Both the position numbers and the translations under genes were made by a program. Of a stretch of 64,000 nucleotides of DNA, positions 30,040 through 40,556 are shown piece after piece. Under the pieces are notes generated by a model. The model ran no database searches. It saw only the letters and a list, made by a program, of their open reading frames with translations, and was not told where the DNA came from. The DNA comes from Gracilaria domingensis. Lineage: Eukaryota > Rhodophyta > Florideophyceae > Gracilariales > Gracilariaceae. The first letter of the stretch is position 1, and each line of letters opens with the position of its first letter. The DNA lies in the NCBI GenBank assembly GCA_022539475.1, contig VCMS01000017.1, positions 62,001 through 126,000 on the forward strand, read 5' to 3'.

Positions 30040-32179
30040 ATGTCCGAGTCGGAGTCAGAGCCGTATTTCTTTGTAACTTGTGAGCTGCAGCACAGCCCTT
30101 GCGTTCGAGTTGAATCGCAAAGGTACCTGCTTCCTCGTGAAGTACGTCACATCGACGTAGCATTCCGGAGTACGTCCCAGACCGCGTCTGAAAACCAATC
30201 CAGCGTGCCACGAGAACCGGTCAACGATCCGCAACTGCTTGACGATTGGAAACTGTTTCTCGAAATTCGCGTACAAGATTATCCCATACATTACTGGATC
30301 GACCTCGTTGCGCGCAGGTGGCAATCAATCCATACTGTTTTCAACTTGGGTCACTTCAACCTACATCCCAGATTCGCTACCCAATGCGCTCTCAGAAACA
30401 TGCACTTCAACATCATATCCACCGATTCTGAGTCTCCTGCGCCAAGCCAAGATCCTCCACCCGCTGAGCGGCCTACCACGCGCATTTATGAAGAACAAGT
30501 ACATTATCCTTTTGATGCCCCTGAAGTTCTGGTCTTCTCCAGGCCTGTATTCATCAACGAAACAAACTCTCACCTCACTACTACTGGAGGCGAAGGCGTT
30601 TCGACCGTTGATATCGCACTGCTAACGGCGCTGTTCTTTCTTAGAAAGGGTGACACTTCCCACTTGGAAACAGACTACCTGAATGTAATCGGCCACTATG
30701 ATCATGAATCGCATTCTGCTCAACCTACTTTTCTTGATTGCAGTCCATACTTCTTGACGGAAAACGCCTCTGCCGACTTCGGGCCCGCAATCACACGTTC
30801 GGATCCAAGTCCTATCGAACCTTCAACTACCCAGCCGACAGAAGACATTCTAGAAAGGCAAACAGTCTCTTCGCGTGAATCCCAAGACTCTTATTTAGTC
30901 AGGAGAAGGGGAGGGAGCCAAACATGGAAAGGTATCTTTCTTGCCACAAGTTTTTGGGTCGAACGGAAATCATCTACAAGAGAACCTTATAAGTGGTATA
31001 CTAGGGTTCACACCTATGTACCAGAGAATGGAGCAACATCAACGCCGAACAATCAAAGGGGAATTGCAGCTGAAGAACGCATTAACGATTGGATTGGACG
31101 CTTTTACCCGATTCTTGCATTTATTGATCGTGATGTGTATCGGGTGGGAAGCTTTCTTTTCTTTGTTCAACATGTTGAGGATGATACACGATTGAGAGAA
31201 TTTTTCAGTAAGTATCACAGTTTCCTATTCCCCATGAGATGCTCATGGTATATTGTTACTAACGTATTCTTGGACTTGCAATGGGGTACCCCTTGCTATG
31301 TAACGACTCGGGATTTCACTTGTTGCAATAGGGTCGCTTATGGTAGAACCCATGGAAACGCTTGTGGTCTATCCCGACAGCTTTAGGCAAGAGCTTGTGG
31401 AGGGCTTTGGTGATTTACGGCGATTGTCCCGAAAGCTGTTTTGCATTCGCAGTGGTACAAAAGCGCGAACTTATTTCCCTGAAGAATTACGTGGAGAACT
31501 TGCACTGGCAAAGGGAATTCGGAAAGCGCGATTGTGCATGGAGAAAAAAATTACATACGACGTTGAAGGTGGGCGGGCCATTCTTCACCCTTTGAACACG
31601 TTCTTTTGGCGAGCTTACGCGGTAGGTTCGGCTATTGCTTCTATGCTCGTCGCAATCTTCAATGTAGCAGGTCGTGAGAACTGGTATGAGAGACTATTTG
31701 ACGGTCTGCAAACGCTTACGTTTCTGTGGGTTGGTGTGTTTGGCCTCCTCAAGTTAGCAAACGAAGATCCGAATATTATTCGACACACTGTATTGGGGTA
31801 CAGGGTTATTCGAGATATGAATGAACTCCGAAATTTTGTTCACGTTACCGATCGTGAGTTAAAGCTTGCTTTGATCAACATAAGAAAGGATCATATGGAC
31901 TGGCTCAGTTCAGAGGAAATCTGTTACGCTGCACCGCGATGCACTGGAAATTTGAGAATTATTGGCGGCCTGATGGCTTCAGATGCGCCCACCGAAGGTT
32001 TGCTCGTATCTGAAAGGGTTGCTATCTATTTCAAACGTGGAAAGGCATTCAAGGTGACCGACGGGTACATCGACAAGAGAAAGGAGCTTACTGCAGCAGA
32101 GCTATCCAGCCTCATACCAGAGAAGATTACGGAAAATATCAGTTTAGATCATTTACAGGTAGTGGAACGTCAAGTTTAG
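30040..32179 (+). CDS. Two-exon gene of an unrecognised red-algal family (copy 1)
   Basis: Exon 1 (30040-31207) and exon 2 (31332-32179) join across a 124-bp GT-AG intron with matching phase, giving 671 residues. Exon 1 is a soluble-looking region with VDIALLTALFFLRKG and WIGRFYPILAFIDRDVYRVG, shared with copy 2. Exon 2 has two hydrophobic segments (AVGSAIASMLVAIFNVAG and LTFLWVGVFGLL), then EDPNIIRHTVLGYRVIRDM and MDWLSSEEICYA, shared with the fragment at 40,557. Start chosen because copy 2 begins after the same HPRTM context. No known family recognised; likely membrane-attached through exon 2. Confidence 0.75.
31208..31331 (+). other. Intron (124 bp, GTAAGT...AATAG)
   Basis: The donor GTAAGTATCAC matches the donor at 34530 in copy 2 base for base over ten positions, and both interrupt the frame after the first base of a codon. 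Splicing to 31332 joins two long ORFs that are otherwise in different frames. Confidence 0.75.
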
Positions 32180-32183
32180 TCTC

Positions 32184-32266
32184 AACGTTAGCGCTAACGT
32201 TATGGCAATGATGCAAGACGTTAGCGTCTTTATATCAATACGGACCGTTTTGGTTTCAACGTTAGC
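32184..32266. repeat. Cluster of palindromic ACGTTAGC motifs
   Basis: Just after copy 1, AACGTTAGCGCTAACGTT (32184-32201) is a perfect 18-bp palindrome. It is followed by GACGTTAGCGTC (32217-32228) and AACGTTAGC (32258-32266): four half-sites within 83 bp. Confidence 0.7.
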
Positions 32267-33225
32267 TTCATTGTAGTTTCGTTCTGCTACATAAACAATC
32301 GTAGCAAAGGATCTGGCTGAAACCAGCCAGATCCACGCCACGACCGTGCCGACGATTTCGATCTCACCCTATCGTAATACACTGAACTCGTGAAATACAC
32401 GATTATGTGGTCTCGAGGTATTTATTGGAGGGTTTAAGCTAATCACTTGTGACTTTAGGTTGTGTGTGAACAGAAGATAGAAAATTTTAGGTTGTGCTCA
32501 AGAGTTTCTGTCGTAGAAGAGATTAAGTTTGGGATTAGAGACAAATACAACTAAGGGTTGCGCGTTCATAGTCTATGTTCACTGAGGAGGTGAAAATATT
32601 ATGGCTTGCCTCTCTAGGCGGTGTGTGGATTTCGAGAAGCGCGGAGGAAAACGGGGTACCAGTTCTGATCGTAGTCGCCAGTGATCAGTTGGTTGTGCCT
32701 TCGCTGAGGAACCAAGAGATGACCATCCCATCTATCTTGGTTACATCGCGCTCCTTCAGTTTAGAAGAGCGTTGAAAAGTCTGCTCTGTGTTCGTGGGTT
32801 ACATACACCGTTCGTACCGAGGTCAGAACGCCGGTTTACCCCGGGTGTGGCAATCAGCGGACGGAGTTCTCACCTGTCGCCAGAAGCGGTTTGGTTGCGC
32901 GGCATTGAGCGTTGCAGAGATCTGGCAAATGATTTTGATTTTTGAACTTGACTCTACTCTACAACTTCACGACACGTGTACACAGGCCTCTGGATTTCAA
33001 AACTTTTGGGCGTATATTTCGAGGAAAAGTTTTATTTTTCAAAATTAGATGCGTTGTGAAACAAAATAATATTTTACATATTATTATGTAAACCATTGTG
33101 TCTGAATTCATGGCTACGTGTTGTTTGTGTTGTCCGTGCGACAAGTACATGACAGTCTATTTTTGTCACACTGCCGCTTATTACAAGTGTTCGTCAAGTT
33201 CAGATCCAATGTTTCTTCCAGTCAG
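32267..33225. other. Intergenic, about 1 kb
   Basis: No supported gene between the two family copies. Short ORFs here do not resemble either copy. Confidence 0.5.
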
Positions 33226-33334
33226 TTTGAGATCAGCGCCCTTCAGCAACAAAGCCTCCCAGCAATGAAGCCTCCCAGCGCGCATCCGTCTCCAGCCGGT
33301 GTCTCTTGTCGACCGCCGCCCTCATCCTCGCACA

Positions 33335-34633
33335 ATGGAACCCCACCGCCATCGCCGTCTGGCGTCTCACTTGAGCCACACAGATCCATCAAAGCACTTT
33401 GCCCATTCAATAACTTGTTACGTGTACACCTCTGACCCTCGTGTTCGAAGAGTCCAGGAGGGATTCTCGAATCCGGGAAGAGCCGTATATTTACTTACAG
33501 CGTTGAGTACAAATCAAACCGCATCTGCAGACCAACCCAGTCCGCGAAGCGAACAGGTGAAAGATTTGGAACTGCTTCTTGAAATCCATGCACCAAAGGC
33601 TCAAGTTCTGTACCGCGTTGAACAGGCGTTCGCCGCAGTTATGCATCGCTGGAGAGTGACCCATACCGTGTTCCCCTGCCATCGCGACCAACCCGACGAA
33701 CAAGCTGCCAAGAACCCTTGGAGGAATATCCGCTTCAGCTTCAGATTCCTCCACCGTGAGCCTTCTGCGCCAACCTTTACTCAAACCAGTCGTGTGCGAA
33801 TCAGCTATCCCGGGACTGCCGTGAACCCAGGAAACGTGTTTCCAAACACTCTGAGATTTTACACGAGTATATATAATGCGGGTGGCGCTTACGTCGAAAC
33901 CAACATATTAGACACTGTCGATATCGATCTACTACTGGCGCTTTTCATCCTCAGAAAAGGTAACACCTGCCGCTTGAAAACAGACTACTTTCATGTACTC
34001 AGAGCTCTGCATGATGAACCGAATTCTGCTCATACTACTTTGACCGATGGTTTTCCAAACCCATTGCCACCAAACGTGCGTGCCAGGTTCTGGCCGGAAA
34101 TCGAAGTTAAGGGCAAAAAACTTTCGGATGTCCAGAAAAGGGAGAACAGTTTCAAAGTGCAACCAGTACATGCACTTGGATCCCCATGCTTTGCCTTTGA
34201 CCACACCGGTCAGGGCTACTGGTGGCGAAGAGAGAATGACTTTGTTGCAATATATTCGGGCAACTGGCGAACACGGGATGACCATGGTTTAAATGGCTGG
34301 TCCACCGCGGTTTACGCCTATGCTTTAAAAAACGCATTAAGTTCAACATCACACCATCGAAGGTGGACAAGAAAAGTTCAAGAAGAATTCGCGCATATCA
34401 TTCTTAATCTTTACCCGATTCTAGCATTTACTTCTCGCGGTGTGTATAGAGTGGGCGGCCTTATTTTCTTTGTTGAACATGGACTTCAGAGTTGGCTCTC
34501 TGATCACATAAAATTGCGACCACCTTCTGGTAAGTATCACCTTTTCCATACGACTCGAGTTGCGTATGGTTTAGCATTACTAATTTCTCATCGACTATAC
34601 GAACTACAGCCAAATTCTGATTCAGATTCATGA
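33335..34633 (+). CDS. Paralog of the two-exon gene, exon 1 only (copy 2)
   Basis: 432 residues, resembling exon 1 of copy 1 throughout: SQTAS/TNQTAS near the start, VDIDLLLALFILRKG matching VDIALLTALFFLRKG, and NLYPILAFTSRGVYRVGGLIFFVEH near the end. The same intron donor (GTAAGTATCAC) is present at 34530 in the same phase, but candidate acceptors before 34,640 lead at once to stops and no exon-2-like sequence follows. The protein probably either ends by read-through at 34633 or is a non-functional copy without its membrane part. Confidence 0.65.
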   Translation: MEPHRHRRLASHLSHTDPSKHFAHSITCYVYTSDPRVRRVQEGFSNPGRAVYLLTALSTNQTASADQPSPRSEQVKDLELLLEIHAPKAQVLYRVEQAFAAVMHRWRVTHTVFPCHRDQPDEQAAKNPWRNIRFSFRFLHREPSAPTFTQTSRVRISYPGTAVNPGNVFPNTLRFYTSIYNAGGAYVETNILDTVDIDLLLALFILRKGNTCRLKTDYFHVLRALHDEPNSAHTTLTDGFPNPLPPNVRARFWPEIEVKGKKLSDVQKRENSFKVQPVHALGSPCFAFDHTGQGYWWRRENDFVAIYSGNWRTRDDHGLNGWSTAVYAYALKNALSSTSHHRRWTRKVQEEFAHIILNLYPILAFTSRGVYRVGGLIFFVEHGLQSWLSDHIKLRPPSGKYHLFHTTRVAYGLALLISHRLYELQPNSDSDS

Positions 34634-35123
34634 AAGGAGAGGGTTTTCGTTGGAAAAACATATATCCGTTTCTAAGAAGTTCATCATACGTGCTAGGGCG
34701 ATCTATAATTCCTGTTTTAACCGCCTCGTCCTCAACGTGCTGCTTCCATTGCAACCAGCGCAGCGCCGCACCCTTTGCTTGTCAAATTGCGTTGGACGCG
34801 AATACAAATCACCCCGCTACCTTTTCGTGGCAGTAGTAATCCCGGGAGTCCGTGGAGATCCAGTGAAAAGCTCGTTCCAACACTCGACCCATACAGCGCC
34901 TGCAAGCTCCTTCCGAGACGACAAGTTTCAAGCTGAAAGCCCCCAGACGAAACACACGAAAGAGAGCCTATGGCAGAAATTCGAACGACGGAATCGGCTG
35001 CAACACCAACAGCAGTCAGCCGTCTCACGCGATGCAATCCCCGTCGCAAAACAGCCGCCCTATCTTGTCCGCCGCTCGTAATTGTCGCGAGGCGCGCGCC
35101 TCGCGCGCCATGAGACCAGTACT
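34634..35123. other. Spacer, no supported gene
   Basis: Two overlapping plus-strand ORFs and one minus-strand ORF are present. None resembles exon 2 of the neighbouring family or any known domain. Confidence 0.4.
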
Positions 35124-35537
35124 ATGAACTTCTGTTCGCGACGCAGGCGTGGTGAGATGAAGGTAGACGATAGGTTTAACCAACCCCGCGTTTCAGAGGA
35201 GCAGAAAAGTGCGGGGGTCGCCGCCTCTGCTCACACCACGCCCGCGAGACGGGCGTTTGTGATTGAAAGCTCTCCTTCTGACGAGAATGATCCTGCAATT
35301 GAAAATGAGGCTGCGCCTGCCGCTCAGACTACGTCCACAAGACCTACATACTTGATTGAGTGCCCTAAATCGGGGAACCGCGACTCAGCTGACAATGGCG
35401 CAGCGCCTGCCGCTCATAGCACTTTCCTGAGAAGTGCATACGCAAGGTTTAATTCGCAGAGGCTCCTCTCAGGCGACAACGCCGTAGCGCCCGTCGAGGT
35501 GAAGATGGGCAACGTGGCTAACCACACGCGCGTCTAG
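35124..35537 (+). CDS. Hypothetical protein with about 30-residue internal repeats
   Basis: 137 residues from the ATG at 35124 (the frame extends upstream without an ATG). Three imperfect units repeat the pattern T-T-x-x-R-x-A/T-Y/F-x-I-E-S/C-P, then an acidic Asp/Asn stretch, ending AAPAA: units begin near HTTPARR, QTTSTRP and HSTFLRS. Repetition at the protein level with divergent DNA suggests a real coding sequence. The product looks disordered and soluble; function unknown. Confidence 0.4.
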   Translation: MNFCSRRRRGEMKVDDRFNQPRVSEEQKSAGVAASAHTTPARRAFVIESSPSDENDPAIENEAAPAAQTTSTRPTYLIECPKSGNRDSADNGAAPAAHSTFLRSAYARFNSQRLLSGDNAVAPVEVKMGNVANHTRV

Positions 35538-36212
35538 AACAAGGATGCTGTAGCGGGTGATTGCTGGCGGCGAAGCGACAAGGGAGAGATGCAGTTGCGA
35601 GAAGCAGAGATGACGCCGTTGGAAGAAGCGCTGTGGTCAGGAAGTGATTCAACAACGGCGTCTGGGCAACAGCGAGTTGTTGCACACGTACTTTCCACTG
35701 ACACTGCGCGCGCCTGACCAAGAGGCTGCTCTGTTATTGGTGCTTGTTCCAGAGAGAGTCGAGGCTGAGGAGCGGTGGGCGGTGGGTGACGGGGTCGGGA
35801 TGGTGGTGAAGAGCTTCAAGCGGGGTTTGGCGCAACGGGTGCAAAAGTATTTTTAGTTGCGCATGACGAAGATTTGGAATGGTTTCAGGGATGGAAGTGG
35901 CAAGATCGGAGGATGTTACTGTATGAGGGAGGTGTATGAGGTACGAGCACGTCGCCGCTTGCCTGCTTCACACATCTTGAAGGGAAGAAAGGGGCGCGCA
36001 TATGTCGATTTGATGCGGAATGGTCGCAGTTGCGAGGCGGAGCGCATTTGCATGCTGAGTGGCGTGGCGGCGCTGCGGTCTTCGCTCACTTGGCGACGAC
36101 CTTGTGCCATGTGGGGAGAGACGCTGAAGAGTCTGAGCACAGATTCCACACCGTCCAACGTCGCGTGTGTGACGTGTCCACGAGGTTGGCGACACGCAAT
36201 GTGTTGCGTGGA
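35538..36212. other. GC-rich spacer with no recognised gene
   Basis: Several overlapping ORFs on both strands, none with a recognisable domain. A small hairpin (CACGCAA-TGTG-TTGCGTG) lies at about 36,193-36,210, just before the long palindrome. Confidence 0.35.
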
Positions 36213-36283
36213 CGACATGGACCGGAGGACCTGCGCCACAGCCAAATAATTTGGCTATGGCGCAGGTCCTGCGGTCCATGTCG
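36213..36283. repeat. 71-bp near-perfect palindrome
   Basis: Two 34-base arms (36213-36246 and 36250-36283) are reverse complements with two mismatches, separated by only TAA. As RNA it would form a long, almost perfect hairpin. A shorter palindrome (ACTCAATTATTGAGT) follows at about 36,285-36,299. Confidence 0.9.
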
Positions 36284-36540
36284 TACTCAATTATTGAGTC
36301 AACAAGCAACGACCTGCTGCTCGCCTCGGCCACTCGCCGATCTCGACGCGCCGACCACCGCCGTCGCCGCGGCGTCGTGTACCGTCTCTGTCACCGTCGA
36401 TTTCCGCGTCGCGCGCTGCGCCCCACCGGCAAGCGCCGATGAACTGCACAGGAAAGTTTACTCTACGCAAGTAAGAATTAGCAATCGCCGCGCATCGAGG
36501 CGTACCCCGCCCTCACGCCTGTCACGGCACGCCGCGCCCG

Positions 36541-37033
36541 CTACGTCGCCATGACGCCCACGCCGTCGCGAGCGCCACCGCCCTCGCTGGCCGACCGTCT
36601 AGCGGCGCGCTCCGCCACGCGCTGCAGCTGCGCCGCCTTCTGCATGAACTGTTCGAACATCGCGGCGCACTGCCTGAGCATGCCACGAGTTCGTTTCTGA
36701 CTCCATCCGGCGTCGACCCCCGCGTCGAACCGCATCGCCTCGTTCCGAATGGCGTCCGGCGTCTTCAACAAGCTCTCCGCGTCAACAAAGAAACTGGATG
36801 AGATGGGTGATCAGGCTTCGCGCTTTGGGGCGTACTGCGTCAGCTTCTGGCACAGACAGCAAGTCATTAGGCAGGGCGAACATCTGCCGCTCGTAGCAGG
36901 TCACCACCTTCCCCAACACGCCCACTGCCTCGTCATGCGTCGTGTACCGCCCCGTTGTCGCAATGGCCCATTGACCATGGTCCCTTGTAGACCCTTGATG
37001 AAGAAGTACAGCAAGTTTACCATCGTAGCTCAT
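36541..37033 (-). pseudogene. Hypothetical protein, one frameshift
   Basis: Two minus-strand frames read as one protein. The first (37033-36782) has RYTTHDEAVGVLGKVVTC and ends ARSLITHLIQFLC. The second continues with FFVDAESLLKTPDAIRNEAM and a long Ala/Gln/Arg helix (MFEQFMQKAAQLQRVAERAA). The two meet at a TTTC-TTTG run near 36,790, where a one-base indel would restore the frame. No family recognised. Confidence 0.35.
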
Positions 37034-37185
37034 GCAGTGATCGCCGACGGTACATATTATTATTATGCAGATGAGGCTGCCGCAGCTTCTTGCTGTAAGG
37101 CAACGAGCTTGACAGAATATAATCTCCTCCGTTGTCGTGTCATTCGTGAAACGTATCGGGCTAAAGCATTTCCACGAAATAATAA

Positions 37186-38946
37186 TCAGATTCTACATTT
37201 TGCCTCTTGCAGGGCCGCCTCGTCGACGAGTGGAAAGCAGGAAAGGGCACCGCTCTCAGAGGTCGTGCCCCTCGCGCAAGACGAACAACCATCCTCTGCC
37301 GTCCAAAACGTACCCGGTGGGCAGGGCACACAAGGCCCGTACTCGATAAACGGCCTCTGGTAGGAAGAGCCCGTACCGGGAGGACAGGGCCTGCACTCTC
37401 CGTCTTGCATACCAAAATTGCGTCTTGCGCAAACACACTCAGCTGGGTAGCGATTGAAAACACCTCGAAGCCCCGGAATCTCGAAGAAGACAACGCGCGG
37501 AGTGAGGCCATTCTGACACGGCGAACATTCCGTGGCCAGCCCGCCTCTACTTATGGTGCCAGGGGGGCATTGCACACAATCTGTACCTTCGTCATTCACT
37601 AGGAATCCCTCTTCGCAAGGTGTGCATGTCACGCCAACCTCCTCCACAGGGGTGTCCAATCCACAATAAAACGTAGTGCAAAACGAGCCAGACTCATCTT
37701 CAACAAGTCTCTCAGTTGGAAGACAGCCACTTCTCGTTGACAAACAGCTGGAGCCTTCGTAGCTAAAACGCCCGCCCCCTAACGTCCCAAAACCTGAGTG
37801 CTCCTGGGGACTCGGAGTGGTTCCATTAGGGCACGGCACACACTCTGTGGCGCCTCTGAAAGGCGCCGCTAACCCTGGAGGACACTCTTCACATCTCCTC
37901 GAACCTCGTGAGTTGGTGAATGTACCCAAATGACACAAGAGGCATAACCTCTTGTGAAACGATTGAGAAGCAAATGAGCCTGGCCAGCATTCCACGCACA
38001 GATTATTCTCCTTATCCAGAAAGTGACCTTCTCGACACCCGCATTCGTGGCGACTTGGTGATGGGTGCAAGTTGTTTTCACATTTCACACATTCCGAGCA
38101 AAGTCCTCCTTTGCTCACATGCCCTGGTGGACAGATTTGACACGTTCTTGAATCTGAATCATATCTCCAGCCCGTGGGGCATGTTTGACAATCTCCAAAC
38201 GCATTTCGAAAGAAGTCTGTCTCGCAGGGTTCATCGATGTGTCTGCACATATCTGCCCCAGGTCTGTTGGCAAAAGTGCCAGGCGGGCAAGGCGTACACT
38301 CCCCGTCTGTAAACGTCATGTTTGGTGGACAGGACATGCATTCTGAAAGCCCCAACGCGCCGCTCGAGTTAGTGAAAGTTCCGTCTGGACATGATCTGCA
38401 CTCATCTTCTTGCAATGGCTTGTACGAATTCTCACGGCATTCGTTGCAACGGCGGTCACGATTTGGAGCACACGGAAAGCAATCTGATATGCTCCTGCTG
38501 CCACGTAGTGAGGAAGTTGTTCCGTCTGGGCAAGTGTCACAATCCAGAGTATCAGTTCTATTTTTGAAACTTCTTGTGAAACAGTCTGCACAACTATCAA
38601 CTCCTCGGAAGCGTTGCAAAAACCGTCCTAGCGGACAGAAGGTGCACGATGAAGAACCTCGACGAGATACCAACCCAGGAGGACACGGTTTACACTCCCT
38701 AGAACCTTCCTGGCTAAAGGTGTTTTCGAAACATTGGCGACATAAACGGCTGTTGCCAACACCGAAAAACGGTTGAAAGGTACCACTTGGGCACGGAATA
38801 CACCCATTCAGAGGATCTGCGTAAGTGCCGGGCGGACAGTCCCTGCAGTTTCCAGAGTCGCCATCACGGACCTGGCCGTTAAAACAGCCAATGTCTTGTG
38901 CATCTATTCGCACGAACATAAGTAACACCATCAGAAGAGGAAACAT
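37186..38946 (-). CDS. Secreted protein with GCC2/GCC3-type (ephrin-receptor-like) cysteine repeats
   Basis: 586 residues from the ATG at 38946, chosen because it starts a clear signal peptide (FPLLMVLLMFVRIDA); the frame opens 21 codons further upstream without one. Almost all of the mature protein is repeats of the form CPPGTF-x8-11-G-x3-C-x2-C, about a dozen times from residue 30 to 580. Examples are CPSGTFQPFFGVGNSRLCRQC and CPPGTFANRPGADMCR. This is the GCC2/GCC3 disulfide repeat of extracellular and receptor proteins. No membrane helix is seen at the C-terminus, so the product is probably secreted or wall-bound. Confidence 0.85.
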   Translation of the reverse strand: MFPLLMVLLMFVRIDAQDIGCFNGQVRDGDSGNCRDCPPGTYADPLNGCIPCPSGTFQPFFGVGNSRLCRQCFENTFSQEGSRECKPCPPGLVSRRGSSSCTFCPLGRFLQRFRGVDSCADCFTRSFKNRTDTLDCDTCPDGTTSSLRGSRSISDCFPCAPNRDRRCNECRENSYKPLQEDECRSCPDGTFTNSSGALGLSECMSCPPNMTFTDGECTPCPPGTFANRPGADMCRHIDEPCETDFFRNAFGDCQTCPTGWRYDSDSRTCQICPPGHVSKGGLCSECVKCENNLHPSPSRHECGCREGHFLDKENNLCVECWPGSFASQSFHKRLCLLCHLGTFTNSRGSRRCEECPPGLAAPFRGATECVPCPNGTTPSPQEHSGFGTLGGGRFSYEGSSCLSTRSGCLPTERLVEDESGSFCTTFYCGLDTPVEEVGVTCTPCEEGFLVNDEGTDCVQCPPGTISRGGLATECSPCQNGLTPRVVFFEIPGLRGVFNRYPAECVCARRNFGMQDGECRPCPPGTGSSYQRPFIEYGPCVPCPPGTFWTAEDGCSSCARGTTSESGALSCFPLVDEAALQEAKCRI

Positions 38947-39684
38947 TTTGTAATTGACTTGATCTCGAATAATACAATTCCAAGAGTCTATGGTCCAGGA
39001 AATGGGCACTGGATTGCTTTGACGGAGCTGTTGACACCAGTAGAGTGTACTTATATGGAAATCACGGAGAAGACGAAGGTTTGTCGAGTATTCGAGTGGC
39101 CTTGTATACCCGAGCTATGCATTACGTTTTGCTTTGATTTCGTTCCCAACAGCCTCTCATGAATAAGGAACTTGTTTGCAATACTTTCATGGTTGGCTCT
39201 GCTACGTGGGATCATTGCATGAATCCTTTGATGTTTTTTTGGAAGGTTTTCCTTCCGTAATAGAAATCGACGCTTAAGGGCATCGCAACTCGTTTAATTG
39301 AAATCCCATATCCTATTTAATAGTGCGAACCCCCAGTATTTGACCAGAAACCTAATACGTTGAACACTGCAAAATTGTTCCTAAAATTGCCGCCAAACCG
39401 AAATCAGTACTTCTTCTTCAAGAAAACCTCCTCCTCTCGCAGCCCAAATTCAGTCTGAGATCTTCACAGCAACCGTCGTATCATCCTTCGGTCGACGAAT
39501 TGTTTTAGGACAGCACTCTCGTACTATACGCGAGATTGTAGGCGACACAACCATGAATGTTCGCGCAGTTACATAGAAACTTTTATGAAGACAAACTGTC
39601 ATGTCATATCTCCTTCAAGTCCAGGTTTTGCCGAAACAACGCCAAAAAAAGACGAATACTTGACGCATTCATCGGAGGGAAATC
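38947..39684. other. Intergenic up to the hAT remnant
   Basis: It contains the promoter side of the cysteine-repeat gene. The plus-strand ORF at 39,557-39,934 runs into the hAT end and is not supported. Confidence 0.45.
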
Positions 39685-40556
39685 CAGGGGCGTATTCGTG
39701 ACTACGTTTTTGATACATGTTGAAGTCAAGAAGTCAAGCACTTTTGGCGGTAGTCATCTTGAAAGTAGTCAAAATATAGTCACAAGACATACGCGTGAAC
39801 GTTTACTAGATAGCTTAAGAAGTAGGTGCCTAAGAGTTTTCTATCATCTTCCATGCTACTTTTGTCGCTGCTTTTTGCAACGCGGAGGCTCCAAATTGCA
39901 GTACACTGTTTTCTTCATGTTGGTTTCTATGTAACTCTTAATGGATAAATGCTTTAATGCTTTCCGTGATTTCTAAGTCTCCCAAGGAAGAGACTGTCTC
40001 CAATTGCCTTCAATGCGGGCAAGGTCACTGAAACGTCTTTCAGCTGGACCAGAGTAAGCCTGAGCGGATAGAGCTACTTGGGCAATTATATTAAATGGAA
40101 CGAGGCCTATCCACCGTGGCAGTTCGTTAGTGCGTCTCCAAAACCGCAGAGTCATGCTCGGCTCTTTCTATTTATTGTTCTTCAACGATTTGCAACGTTC
40201 CTTCTGCAACAAACTGAATATCACCTTCAGTTTATGACTGTGAGTCATCAATGAACTGTCTAGTTCGACAGCTTCCCTTTCAAAAACAACAAATGAACGA
40301 ATGATTTGTAGGAAGATTAGACAGGACATAGAAGTCAGAACTACTGAGATGTTAATTACTACTGTGTGCGGTCAAATATATCTACTTAATATCTCTCAGA
40401 GATCATCCAAAGTCACATTGAGCTGCTATGGAGCCGTTCAATTGCGGCTGTAGACAACGGTGACTACAATATTTGACTACGGCCGAACTACTGGAGTCAG
40501 TCAGTCAAAGTCAGTGAAAAAAGCGCCGTAGTCAGTCAGTCACCGATACGGGCCTG
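39685..40556 (-). mobile_element. Internally deleted hAT element (872 bp)
   Basis: The left end CAGGGGCGTATTCGTGACTA and the right end, read inward, CAGGCCCGTATCGGTGACTG form terminal inverted repeats. They resemble the ends of the complete hAT at 3173-5801. Subterminal TGACTAC/GTAGTCA motifs are repeated at both ends. A transposase C-terminal piece remains on the minus strand. The 8-bp flanks (GGGAAATC and CAAATTAG) do not match, so one flank has changed since insertion. Confidence 0.8.
39973..40155 (-). pseudogene. hAT transposase C-terminal dimerisation fragment
   Basis: 60 residues containing FWRRTNELPRW, FNIIAQVALS and the hAT dimerisation signature SGPAERRFSDLARIEG. Only this end of the gene remains; the zinc finger and catalytic parts are missing from the 872-bp element. 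Confidence 0.75.
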
